Below are positions 40,780 to 48,867 of a DNA stretch of 64,000 nucleotides, piece after piece (the stretch's first letter is position 1; each line of letters opens with the position of its first letter). The position numbers and the translations under genes were made by a program. The stretch covers positions 528,190 to 592,189 of the forward strand of contig NZ_AWFG01000001.1 of NCBI RefSeq assembly GCF_000682695.1. The letters run 5' to 3'. Source of the DNA: Hyphomonas chukchiensis (GTDB taxonomy: Bacteria > Pseudomonadota > Alphaproteobacteria > Caulobacterales > Hyphomonadaceae). The notes below the pieces were generated by a model. It saw only the letters and a program-made list of their open reading frames with translations, was not told where the DNA came from and searched no databases.

Positions 40780-41664
40780 ATGACCCAGGACACGACCCCG
40801 AATTCCCCGCGAACCGTCGTCGTTACGGGCGCCTCGACCGGCATTGGCGCGGCGACCGCCCGCCACCTCGCCCACCATGGCTGGCGCGTCTTCGCCGGTG
40901 TGCGCAAGGAGTCTGACGGCGACACGCTCAAGGCCGGATCGACCGGGGACCTGCGCCCGCTCATCATCGACGTGACGAAACCCGAAAGCGTGGAATCTGC
41001 CGTCAAGACAGTGGCCGATGCGCTTGGCGGAACGCGGCTTGGCGGCTTGGTCAACAATGCCGGCATCGCCAAGATCGGCCCGTTAGCGCTACAGCCCATG
41101 GACGAATTCGAAGCGCATTTCGAGGTCAATGTCTTCGGCTTGATGCGTACCTCGCAGGCCTTCATTCCCCTGCTCGGTTCGGACCCCGACCGCAGCGGTC
41201 CGCCCGGCAGGATCGTCAACATCACCAGCGTCGGCGGTCGCCTGGCCGCGCCTTTCCTAGGCGCCTATGCGGCCACCAAGCATGCCGTCGAAGCGCTGAC
41301 CGACAGCCTCCGCCGCGAGCTGATGATATATGGCATCGACGCCATCGCGATCGGCCCCGGTTCGGTCAAGACGCCGATCTGGGACAAGGCCGAGGAAGCC
41401 AATACGGATCAGCCCTATGCAAACAGCGACTGGGCCGGGCCGCTGAAAAAGTTCGAAGAAGTCATGCTCGGCGGCGGTCGCACCGGCCTCGAGCCGGTCG
41501 AGATCGGCCAGATCGTGCAGACGGCGCTGGAAGATTCCAGCCCCAAGCCCCGCTATGCCCCTGTCCCGAACAAGCTGACCAACTGGACCATCCCGACCCG
41601 CCTGCCCAAGCGCATGCTTGATGGGATCTTCGCCAAGCGCTTCGGCATCAGCAAACCGGACTGA
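40780..41664 (+). CDS. SDR family oxidoreductase
   Basis: A 294-residue short-chain dehydrogenase. TGASTGIG (16-23), NNAG near 98-101, the catalytic Ser in NITSVGG and YAATK are all present. The longer C-terminus and the GPGSVKTPIWDKAEEA segment resemble 17-beta-hydroxysteroid dehydrogenase-like members, but substrate is unproven. ATG 40780 begins right before the Rossmann fold; a frame reaching back to 40723 overlaps the previous gene and is rejected. Confidence 0.87.
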   Translation: MTQDTTPNSPRTVVVTGASTGIGAATARHLAHHGWRVFAGVRKESDGDTLKAGSTGDLRPLIIDVTKPESVESAVKTVADALGGTRLGGLVNNAGIAKIGPLALQPMDEFEAHFEVNVFGLMRTSQAFIPLLGSDPDRSGPPGRIVNITSVGGRLAAPFLGAYAATKHAVEALTDSLRRELMIYGIDAIAIGPGSVKTPIWDKAEEANTDQPYANSDWAGPLKKFEEVMLGGGRTGLEPVEIGQIVQTALEDSSPKPRYAPVPNKLTNWTIPTRLPKRMLDGIFAKRFGISKPD

Positions 41665-41744
41665 GCCCGCAAAACTTTTCCCGTGCACCTTGACGTCCCG
41701 TGCGGAAGCCGCGCCCATGCTGCGCAAAACGGGAGGAAAAAGCC

Positions 41745-42626
41745 ATGACGGATCTCAAAGGCAAGGTTGCCATCATCACAGGCGCGGCCAGTGGTATCGG
41801 GCTTGCGGGGGTTGAAACCTTCGTCGCCGCCGGCGCGCAGGTCATTGCCGGCGATGTGCAGGACGAGAAGGGCAAGGCGCTGGAAACGCGTTTCGGGCCT
41901 GACAAGGTGCGCTTCACCCATTGCGATGTGACCGACATGGGCCAGCTGGAAGCGCTGATGCAATCGGCCGTGGATGCGTTTGGTGGCCTCGACATTCTCT
42001 GGAACAATGCGGGCCATGGCGGCACGCCAACCAGCGTTGAGGAGCTTGATCTCGACGGCTTTGACGCAACCATGAACCTGCTGCTCAAGCAGGTCTTCGC
42101 AGGCACCAAGTTTGCCATTCCGCATATGAAGGCCCGCGGCAAGGGATCGGTCATCAACACGTCATCCATCAGCGCGGTCTGCGCAGGCTATGCGCCGATC
42201 ACCTATTCGGTCGCCAAGAAGGGCGTCGCGCACTTCTCCAAGCTCGCCGCAGCCGAGCTTGCGAAATACCAGATACGCGTCAACGCCATCCTGCCGGGCT
42301 TCATCGCCACATCCATCTTTGGCGCATCACTGGGCCTGTCACGTGAAGTGGCTGATCAAATGGCCGAAATGGTCTCGCAGGCGGGCGGCAGCATGCAGCC
42401 CATCGGTCGCGTGGGCCGTGGTAGCGACATTGCCGAAATGGCCGCCTTCCTCGCCTCGGATGCGGCGAGCTTCATCACCGGCGGCGAATTCCTCGTCGAT
42501 GGCGGCATGACCGTCGGCCCGCCTCACAGCTGGAACGAGCAGGTCGCCAGCCCGCTTCTCGATGCACTCGGCATTTCGCCCGAGCAGGCCGAGCAGATGC
42601 GTCTTGCAATGGCCGCTCAGTCCTGA
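41745..42626 (+). CDS. SDR family oxidoreductase
   Basis: A 293-residue short-chain dehydrogenase of the glucose-1-dehydrogenase/FabG-like type. TGAASGIG (13-20), NNAG, the Ser of NTSSIS and YSVAK are intact. GGGAGG precedes the ATG at 41745. It lies 80 bases after another SDR, but the two are not near-identical, so this is not a recent duplication. A C-terminal extension of about 35 residues follows the usual GGMTVGP end. Its last 10 bases overlap the convergent hypothetical gene. Confidence 0.88.
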   Translation: MTDLKGKVAIITGAASGIGLAGVETFVAAGAQVIAGDVQDEKGKALETRFGPDKVRFTHCDVTDMGQLEALMQSAVDAFGGLDILWNNAGHGGTPTSVEELDLDGFDATMNLLLKQVFAGTKFAIPHMKARGKGSVINTSSISAVCAGYAPITYSVAKKGVAHFSKLAAAELAKYQIRVNAILPGFIATSIFGASLGLSREVADQMAEMVSQAGGSMQPIGRVGRGSDIAEMAAFLASDAASFITGGEFLVDGGMTVGPPHSWNEQVASPLLDALGISPEQAEQMRLAMAAQS

Positions 42627-42901
42627 ACCGTATCGGCCAGTCCCGGGATTGCCTCGACGGCCTGCAGCAGGTCTTCCAGCGTCGCCGAGCGGAACATGCG
42701 GCGGCCCTTCTCGTCGGCCAGGACATAGCCCCGGGCGCTCTTTGTCAGCGGGAAACGGCGCCAGTGCGCGCGGGTGCGGAATATCCAGACCTGTTCGGGC
42801 GCTTCGCCTGCCGTTGCCCAACCGGTCCACATGTGTTCGATCGGCAATTGACGCCACAGGCGATCGATCTCGTCGATCTCGGAAGCGGTGAAAGGGTTCA
42901 T
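42617..42901 (-). CDS. Small hypothetical protein
   Basis: A 94-residue soluble protein, rich in Trp and Arg (LWRQLPIEHMWTGWA, RTRAHWRRFPL), with no recognised domain. The ATG at 42901 shares the CATG tetranucleotide with the divergent DMT transporter start, so the genes overlap by two bases. The 3' end overlaps the upstream SDR gene by 10 bases. The frame also extends to 42961 with a poorer start. Real but short; confidence is moderate. Confidence 0.6.
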   Translation of the reverse strand: MNPFTASEIDEIDRLWRQLPIEHMWTGWATAGEAPEQVWIFRTRAHWRRFPLTKSARGYVLADEKGRRMFRSATLEDLLQAVEAIPGLADTVQD

Positions 42902-43838
42902 GGAAAATAGTCCACATCTGTCTGACCCAGCTGAAGATAACCGTCCCCAAGGCGTGCGCAACCTGGAAGGTGCGCTCTGGATGGCTGCGTCAGGCGCGGT
43001 TTTTACCGCCTTCCTGACCCTCTCGAAGCTACAGTCCGCCCATTATGATCCCGGCTTCCTCGCCTTCTGGCGCACGGCTGTCGCGCTCTTCATCACGCTG
43101 CCTGTCATCTTTCGCTCCGGACTTGGCATCATGCGCGTGCAGCAGCCCCTGCTGGTCTTCCTGCGCAGCATATTCGGCACGATGGGGTTCATTCTCAGCT
43201 TCTACGCCGTGTCTGACGCGGTTGGCCTGCCCTTGTCCGAGTTCAACGCAATCAGCTTTTCGCGGGCGATGTTCATCACGGTCTTCGCTGCCTTCTTCCT
43301 CCGCGAAACCGTCGGCTGGCATCGCTGGGGCGCGACATTGGCCGGGTTTATCGGCGTGCTGGTCATCACCCATCCCCAAACGGGACTCAGCCTTGGCATC
43401 CTTCTCGCCCTCGGCGCGGCATTCTGCATGGCGGGAGCGATTGCGATGGTTAAGTCGCTGTCGCGCCTGCACAGGCCGATGACACTGCTGATCTGGGCTA
43501 ACCTGCTGTCATCCGTGCTGCTGCTACCTCTGGCGATCTGGAAATGGCCCGCCGTCGCACCGTCGCTACAGGACTGGAGCCTGATCGGCCTGATGGGCCT
43601 CTGCGGCGCGCTGGGCCAGTATCTCTACATTCGTGGCATGAGCATTGGCGACGCGTCCTTCCTGTCGCCCATCGACTATCTGCGCCTGCCCATGGCGGCC
43701 ACGGTCGACTGGCTACTGTTCCAGCTTCTCCCGGGCCCGTGGACCTGGGTCGGTACCGCAATCATCATTTCCGCCACCTTTTACATTACCTATCGCGAGC
43801 ATAGGCTGTCCGCCCGCGCAGCCACACCGCCCTTGTGA
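42900..43838 (+). CDS. DMT family transporter (EamA)
   Basis: A 312-residue integral membrane protein with two EamA repeats and about ten hydrophobic segments. It is a drug/metabolite exporter of unknown substrate. FRKSxL-like features of S-adenosylmethionine or amino-acid exporters are not distinct enough for a finer call. AAAGGG lies four bases before the ATG at 42900. Its start overlaps that of the divergent small gene. Confidence 0.88.
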   Translation: MENSPHLSDPAEDNRPQGVRNLEGALWMAASGAVFTAFLTLSKLQSAHYDPGFLAFWRTAVALFITLPVIFRSGLGIMRVQQPLLVFLRSIFGTMGFILSFYAVSDAVGLPLSEFNAISFSRAMFITVFAAFFLRETVGWHRWGATLAGFIGVLVITHPQTGLSLGILLALGAAFCMAGAIAMVKSLSRLHRPMTLLIWANLLSSVLLLPLAIWKWPAVAPSLQDWSLIGLMGLCGALGQYLYIRGMSIGDASFLSPIDYLRLPMAATVDWLLFQLLPGPWTWVGTAIIISATFYITYREHRLSARAATPPL

Positions 43839-43885
43839 ATTTTGGTGAATTCGTTCATCGTTCATGAAAATAAGGGAGGTTTCGC

Positions 43886-44908
43886 ATGGCCAAGGTCCTC
43901 GTCACGGGCGCAACCGGGTTCATCGCCGGGCACGTCATTCTCCAGCTGCTTGAGGCGGGCCACGAGGTGCGGGGCACCGCCCGGTCTGCCTCCAGCGCGC
44001 CGAAACTCAACGCGGCACTCAGCAAATATGCCGGCAAGCCGGTCAATATCGAGCTCTACGCAGCCAATCTCGAGAACGATGCCGGCTGGGCCGACGCCGT
44101 CGCTGGCATGGACTATGTCCAGCACGTCGCGTCGCCCTTCCCTGCTGGCGTCCCTAAAGATCCTGACGACCTGATCCGCCCCGCGAAGGAAGGCGCAATG
44201 CGCGTTTTGAAGGCTGCCAAGGGGGCTGGCGTGAAACGTGTTGTGATGACCTCATCCATGGCCGCCATTGCCTATGGCTGGGGGGACGCGCGCCCAGCCG
44301 TGCTAACTGAAGAACACTGGTCGAACCCGGACAATCTCAAGGACAACACGGCCTATACGCGATCAAAGACAATCGCTGAGCGCGCGGCATGGGACTATGT
44401 AAACGGGGAAGGCAAGGGGCTGGAACTGGCCGTCATCAACCCGGCCGCCGTGCTGGGCCCGGTCATGAGCGCCGATCTCTCCGCCTCACTTGAATTGCTG
44501 ACCATGCCGATGTCGGGAAAGATACCCGCTGTGCCGCGCATCGGCTTCGGGATCGTTGACGTGCGGGATGTTGCCAGCGCCCAGGTTGCCGCCATGACAC
44601 TGCCGGAAGCCGCAGGGGAACGCTTTTTGCTCTCCCAGCCCTTCATGTGGTTCTCCGAAGTCGCCGACGTGCTGCGCGAGGCTTTTCCGGATTACAAAAA
44701 GAAAATACCGAACGGCACGATGCCGGATTTTGTGCTGAAACTGGTCTCGATCTTTAATCCGACGCTCAAGCAGATCCTGCCGGAGCTTGGCCGCCAGCGC
44801 CAGATTTCAAATGAGAAGGCCCGCACCGTTCTGGGGTGGAAGCCGCACACCGCCAAGGAAGCCATTATTGCCGGCGGCCAGAGCCTGATCGATAACGGCA
44901 TCGTCTGA
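43886..44908 (+). CDS. NAD(P)-dependent aldehyde reductase / extended SDR
   Basis: A 340-residue extended short-chain dehydrogenase of the dihydroflavonol-4-reductase-like group. VTGATGFIAGHVILQLLEAGH (6-26, seen in two halves) is the Rossmann start, and YTRSK carries the catalytic Tyr and Lys. The C-terminus has the WKPHTAKEAI sequence common in this group. GGGAGG lies eight bases upstream. Likely reduces aldehydes or ketones; in vivo substrate unknown. Confidence 0.86.
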   Translation: MAKVLVTGATGFIAGHVILQLLEAGHEVRGTARSASSAPKLNAALSKYAGKPVNIELYAANLENDAGWADAVAGMDYVQHVASPFPAGVPKDPDDLIRPAKEGAMRVLKAAKGAGVKRVVMTSSMAAIAYGWGDARPAVLTEEHWSNPDNLKDNTAYTRSKTIAERAAWDYVNGEGKGLELAVINPAAVLGPVMSADLSASLELLTMPMSGKIPAVPRIGFGIVDVRDVASAQVAAMTLPEAAGERFLLSQPFMWFSEVADVLREAFPDYKKKIPNGTMPDFVLKLVSIFNPTLKQILPELGRQRQISNEKARTVLGWKPHTAKEAIIAGGQSLIDNGIV

Positions 44909-44921
44909 CGTCGCACAAGCC

Positions 44922-45146
44922 TCAGAAATCGTAGGCGATTCCCTTGCGCTCCCAGTCACCATAGCGGGTCGGCTCGATTGTCCGGGGGCCGCCATTTTCA
45001 TCCTCAGGGAGGGCTGCCGCATCGGCCGCTTGAGCCGCGCGTCTTGCATCGGCTTCTTCCAGCGCCCGGCGCGCTTCGGGCGACAGGGTCTTGCGACGCT
45101 CTGCCTCGTTGGAACTGTGGTCGGTGTTTGGTGTTTCTTCACCCAT
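44922..45146 (-). CDS. DUF1674 family protein, succinate dehydrogenase assembly factor 4-like
   Basis: A 74-residue protein whose C-terminus, IEPTRYGDWERKGIAYDF, is the DUF1674/SDHAF4 signature. The eukaryotic relative binds flavinated SdhA and protects it during assembly of succinate dehydrogenase. The N-terminal half is charged, Ala/Glu-rich and probably disordered. It is divergent from htpX, an arrangement recurrent in alphaproteobacteria, and is not near sdh genes. Confidence 0.9.
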   Translation of the reverse strand: MGEETPNTDHSSNEAERRKTLSPEARRALEEADARRAAQAADAAALPEDENGGPRTIEPTRYGDWERKGIAYDF

Positions 45147-45244
45147 GTGCCAGCAGACTCCTCAATTCGTTAACGGTCACCATATACCTAGCGGTACCGC
45201 CCGCATAAACAACGCGCTGCCGTCATAGTGGAGTCTATACCCCC

Positions 45245-46138
45245 ATGGGGACTGCGAAAACATTCATCCTGCTAGCCATGCTGACCGCCCTGTTCATGGG
45301 TATCGGCTATCTCGTGGCCGGTACGACCGGCATGGCGATCGCCTTCGTGGTCGCGGCGGCAATGAACCTGTTTTCCTACTGGAATTCCGACAAGATTGTC
45401 CTGCGCATGCAAGGCGCCAAGGAGCTGACGGCTGACAATAAAAGCCCGATGCTGCGCACCTTTGCCAAGGATGTGGCCTCGCTCGCCGAGCGCGCCGGCC
45501 TGCCCGCACCGAAAATCTATATAATCGAGACGCCGCAGCCGAATGCGTTCGCCACCGGGCGCAGCCCGTCACATGCCGCCGTGGCCGCCACAACCGGCCT
45601 GCTGGGCATGCTGACCCGCGAGGAAGTCGCCGGCGTCATGGCTCACGAACTCGCCCATGTGCGCAATCGCGACACGCTGACCATGACCGTGACGGCGACC
45701 ATCGCGGGCGCGATCGGCATGCTGGCCAATTTCGCGCTCTTCTTCGGGCGCGAGCGGACCGGCCTTATCGGGTCGCTGGCGATCATGATCATCGCGCCTC
45801 TGGCCGCCGGTCTTGTGCAGATGGCGATCAGCCGCTCGCGGGAATATGAAGCCGACGCCAAGGGCGCGGAAATTTGCGGCAACCCGCTCTGGCTTGCCTC
45901 AGCGCTTGAGAAGATCGAACGCGGCGCCCGCGCCTCGGTCAATGTCCAGGCGGAACGCAACCCGGCCATGGCCCATATGTACATTTCCAATCCGCTGAGC
46001 GGGCATGGCGTGGACAACCTGTTCTCCACCCACCCATCAACGGCCAGCCGCGTGGCCGCCCTTCGCCGCATGGCAGGCGACCAGATCAATGCCGATGTCA
46101 GCCCTGAAATGCGCCGCGCTGCCGGTCCCTGGGGCTGA
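45245..46138 (+). CDS. htpX: Membrane zinc metalloprotease HtpX
   Basis: Inner-membrane M48 protease that degrades misfolded membrane proteins with FtsH. The 297 residues include two N-terminal membrane segments (about 4-50), the zinc motif HELAH in [13 protein letters not shown] with the third ligand in [11 protein letters not shown], and two further membrane segments between. The C-terminal [19 protein letters not shown] is typical. The rsmB gene follows 3 bases later, so the two are an operon. Confidence 0.93.
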   Translation: MGTAKTFILLAMLTALFMGIGYLVAGTTGMAIAFVVAAAMNLFSYWNSDKIVLRMQGAKELTADNKSPMLRTFAKDVASLAERAGLPAPKIYIIETPQPNAFATGRSPSHAAVAATTGLLGMLTREEVAGVMAHELAHVRNRDTLTMTVTATIAGAIGMLANFALFFGRERTGLIGSLAIMIIAPLAAGLVQMAISRSREYEADAKGAEICGNPLWLASALEKIERGARASVNVQAERNPAMAHMYISNPLSGHGVDNLFSTHPSTASRVAALRRMAGDQINADVSPEMRRAAGPWG

Positions 46139-46141
46139 ACC

Positions 46142-47410
46142 ATGTCCGGAGCCGATATTCGCCGCGCAGCAGCCGACCTGCTGACCCTGACCCTCGACAG
46201 CCGCCGTACGCTCGACGATGCGATGATGACGAGCCAGGTGTTCAATACGCTTGAAGGATCGGACCGCGGCTTTGCCCGTGCGATTGCGAGTTCGGCCCTG
46301 CGCCATCTCGGCTGGATCGATACCGCGCTCGCCCCGCTCCTTTCCCGTCCCCTGCCCGCCGTGACGGCACCGATACGCGCCCTGCTACGGACCGGCGTGA
46401 CGCAGCTCTGGCTGATGGACACACCGCCGCACGCCGCCGTCGGCGAAACGGTGGAAGCCGCCAAGGGCTGGCCAGAGGCTCGCTCCGGCGGCGCCTTCCT
46501 GAACGCTGTCCTGCGCCGGGCAGACCGTGAGCGCCCTGATTTTGCGCGCATGTCGCCGCTCGGCATCTGGCCGGACTGGCTGATGGACATTCTCGTATCG
46601 GCCTACGGATCAGACGGCGCTGAAGCTTTGGCCAAGGCCCAGCTTACCGAACCGACGCTTTATCTGACGCCAAAATCCGATGCAGAAACTGTCGCCGCCG
46701 AAACCGGCGGCATGGCCGTGCCTGGAGGTGGCGTCGCTGTACCAACCGGCTCTGTGGAAGACATGGACGGTTTCGCCTCCGGCGACTGGTGGGTGCAGGA
46801 CCTCGCCGCGATGATACCGGCGCACCTTCTGGACCCGCAGCGCGGCGACACGATTGTCGACCTCTGCGCCGCGCCGGGTGGCAAGACACTCCAGCTTGCG
46901 GCCGCTGGCGCCAGTGTGACGGCTGTTGACCGCTCTGCCCCTCGCCTGCGTCTCCTGAAGGAAAACCTCGCACGCACGGGCCTGAAAGCCACAGTCATAA
47001 CCGCCAATGCCGACGAATGGCGCCCGCCAGAACCTGTCATGAAGATTTTGCTGGACGCGCCCTGCTCGGCCCTCGGCACGCTGCGACGCCACCCGGAAGG
47101 CGCCTGGATCAAGCGGGAAGCTGAAGTCGCACGCTTTCCGGCGGCGCAGGCGCGTCTGCTGGACGCGGCAATCGACATGCTCGCGCCGGGCGGTACACTG
47201 ATCTATTGCGTTTGCACCCCCCTACCGGCTGAAGGCATCGACATCGTCGAGGCAGCACTCGCCACGGACCGGGTGGTGCGGGTGTCCGTAACGCCAGCCG
47301 ATGTGCCCGGCTTTTCTCACGCGATCACGTCTTCGGGAGATGTGCTGACACTTCCGGGCGGCGACTCCGATCACGATACATTCTACATTTCCCGGCTGAA
47401 AAAGGCCTGA
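46142..47410 (+). CDS. rsmB: 16S rRNA (cytosine-5) methyltransferase, RsmB/Fmu family
   Basis: Methylates C967 of 16S rRNA in the E. coli counterpart. At 422 residues it has an N-terminal NusB-like domain and a C-terminal SAM-dependent domain. VDLCAAPGGKTLQLAA is the SAM site, DAPCSALGTLRRHPEG holds the release cysteine and proline motif, and YCVCTPLP holds the catalytic cysteine. The gene follows htpX by 3 bases. Alphaproteobacterial genomes often place rsmB near the heparinase-like and purH genes, as seen here. Confidence 0.9.
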   Translation: MSGADIRRAAADLLTLTLDSRRTLDDAMMTSQVFNTLEGSDRGFARAIASSALRHLGWIDTALAPLLSRPLPAVTAPIRALLRTGVTQLWLMDTPPHAAVGETVEAAKGWPEARSGGAFLNAVLRRADRERPDFARMSPLGIWPDWLMDILVSAYGSDGAEALAKAQLTEPTLYLTPKSDAETVAAETGGMAVPGGGVAVPTGSVEDMDGFASGDWWVQDLAAMIPAHLLDPQRGDTIVDLCAAPGGKTLQLAAAGASVTAVDRSAPRLRLLKENLARTGLKATVITANADEWRPPEPVMKILLDAPCSALGTLRRHPEGAWIKREAEVARFPAAQARLLDAAIDMLAPGGTLIYCVCTPLPAEGIDIVEAALATDRVVRVSVTPADVPGFSHAITSSGDVLTLPGGDSDHDTFYISRLKKA

Positions 47411-47492
47411 TGGATCGCTGACGCTGGGATTTGCAGGGTTAATCGCCGTCAATCATGATGAAAAGTTCAGGATTGCCAGGCCCGCCCTGCCA

Positions 47493-47522
47493 TTGAATTG
47501 CCCTGAATAGTCACAAGATAAT
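47493..47522 (+). promoter_or_regulatory. Sigma-70-type promoter of the glycine-zipper lipoprotein gene
   Basis: TTGAAT (47493-47498) and GATAAT (47517-47522) are separated by 18 bases, matching TTGACA/TATAAT at 4 and 5 of 6 positions. Transcription from about 47529 would leave a leader of roughly 67 bases ending in AAGGAG seven bases before the ATG. Just upstream lies a nested inverted repeat (TTCAGG 47466-47471 with CCTGAA 47502-47507; CAGG/CCTG inside) that overlaps the -35 region. The rest of the 185-base gap shows nothing else. Confidence 0.55.
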
Positions 47523-47595
47523 CTGTACAGGTTCATCTGCTATTCAGCTGAAATCCCGCAAAGAGACCTCATTACAATGTGCAAGGAGCACTGAT

Positions 47596-48093
47596 ATGTT
47601 TGCAATTACCTCTTCCCGCGCTGTTCCTGGCAAGGTCATGGCTGGCGCGCTTGCCGCGCTTACGCTTGCTCTTGCGGGCTGCGCAAACAATCCCGGCGTC
47701 GGCACGACCAGCACGCAATCGGTTGGCCAGGCCTCGACCGTTTACCAGGGCACCGTTACGTCCGTGCGTTCAGTCACGATCAAGCCGGATCGCTCGCTCA
47801 TCGGTACTGCCACAGGCGCGGTGCTCGGTGGCCTCGCCGGGTCTGAACTCGGCGGCGGCGACAAGGCCCAGACAGCGGGCGCCATTGGCGGCGCAGTGCT
47901 CGGCGGTGTGGCCGGTAACGCAGCCGGCAAGGGCCTCGGCACCAAGCAAGGCTATGCCTACGTTGTTCGCTTCAATAACGGCGAAGTGAAAGAGATCATC
48001 CAGGGCGCGGATCTTTACATCGCACCCGGCACGCCGGTCGATATCATTGCCGGCGCTGATGGCTGGAAACTGGTGCCGCGCGGCGGCTACTAG
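47596..48093 (+). CDS. Glycine-zipper 2TM outer-membrane lipoprotein (SlyB/Pcp-like)
   Basis: A 165-residue lipoprotein: the lipobox LAGC lies at about C31, then a linker, then a glycine-zipper region (TGAVLGGLAGSELGGG and GAIGGAVLGGVAGNAAG, around 75-115), and a small beta domain. SlyB-type proteins form oligomers in the outer membrane under envelope stress. AAGGAG is well placed before the ATG, and a good sigma-70 promoter precedes it. It ends in a terminator before rpe. Confidence 0.88.
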   Translation: MFAITSSRAVPGKVMAGALAALTLALAGCANNPGVGTTSTQSVGQASTVYQGTVTSVRSVTIKPDRSLIGTATGAVLGGLAGSELGGGDKAQTAGAIGGAVLGGVAGNAAGKGLGTKQGYAYVVRFNNGEVKEIIQGADLYIAPGTPVDIIAGADGWKLVPRGGY

Positions 48094-48139
48094 AGATTGT
48101 GCCTCTCAGGAGGCAAGTGGTGAAATTTTAACCACCCGG

Positions 48140-48175
48140 ACAGCCGGCTGCCTTGTGCGGCCGGCTGTTCCCTTT
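48140..48175 (+). terminator. Rho-independent terminator
   Basis: ACAGCCGGC (48140-48148) pairs with GCCGGCTGT (48160-48168), followed by TCCCTTTT. It follows the glycine-zipper lipoprotein gene and precedes rpe, whose ribosome site begins about ten bases later. Confidence 0.8.
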
Positions 48176-48187
48176 TAGGGAGTTAAC

Positions 48188-48856
48188 ATGAGTAAGGTTC
48201 TGATTTCCCCATCGATTCTCTCGGCTGACTTTGCCTGCTTGGGAGACGAAATTCGCGCCATCGACGCGGCCGGCGCGGACATGATCCATATCGATGTGAT
48301 GGATGGCCACTTCGTGCCCAACCTCACATTCGGCCCGCCCATCATCGAAATGCTGCGGCCACACACGAAAAAACCGTTCGACGTACACCTGATGATCGCG
48401 CCTGTGGATCCATTCATTTCGGCTTTCGCCAAAGCGGGCGCGGACATCCTGACCGTGCATCCGGAAGCGGGACCACATGTCCACCGCACGTTGCAGGCGA
48501 TTCGGGCTGCCGGAATGCGCCCAGGCGTCGCGCTCAATCCCGGCACGCCAGCATCCATCGTCGAACCGCTGCTCGACAATGTCGACCTGATCCTGGTCAT
48601 GTCGGTCAATCCGGGCTTTGGCGGCCAGAGCTTCATTGAGAGCCAACTGCGCAAAGTGGAGCAGTTGCGACACATGATCGACCAGACGGGCCGTGATATT
48701 GTTCTCGAGATTGATGGCGGCCTGAATCGTGAAACAGCGCCGCGTGCCATCGCGGCAGGCGTCACTGCGATTGTTGCCGGTTCTGCCGTTTTCAAGGGCG
48801 GACCTTCAGCCTATGGTGACAATATTCGGGCGCTCAGACCAAGCGTTCATGTATAG
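48188..48856 (+). CDS. rpe: Ribulose-phosphate 3-epimerase
   Basis: Interconverts ribulose-5-phosphate and xylulose-5-phosphate in the pentose phosphate pathway. The 222-residue TIM barrel shows SPSILSADFA at the N-terminus, IDVMDGHFVPNLTFGP with the metal ligands, VMSVNPGFGGQSFI and the phosphate-binding AGSAVFKG. AGGGAG lies five bases before the ATG. The heparinase-family gene starts 12 bases after its stop, so the two may be co-transcribed. Confidence 0.95.
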   Translation: MSKVLISPSILSADFACLGDEIRAIDAAGADMIHIDVMDGHFVPNLTFGPPIIEMLRPHTKKPFDVHLMIAPVDPFISAFAKAGADILTVHPEAGPHVHRTLQAIRAAGMRPGVALNPGTPASIVEPLLDNVDLILVMSVNPGFGGQSFIESQLRKVEQLRHMIDQTGRDIVLEIDGGLNRETAPRAIAAGVTAIVAGSAVFKGGPSAYGDNIRALRPSVHV

Positions 48857-48867
48857 TAGGTTACAGG

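Noticed and set aside
40780..42626. Two adjacent SDR genes as a recent tandem duplication
   Set aside because: The sequences differ widely outside the cofactor and catalytic motifs and in length of the C-terminus.
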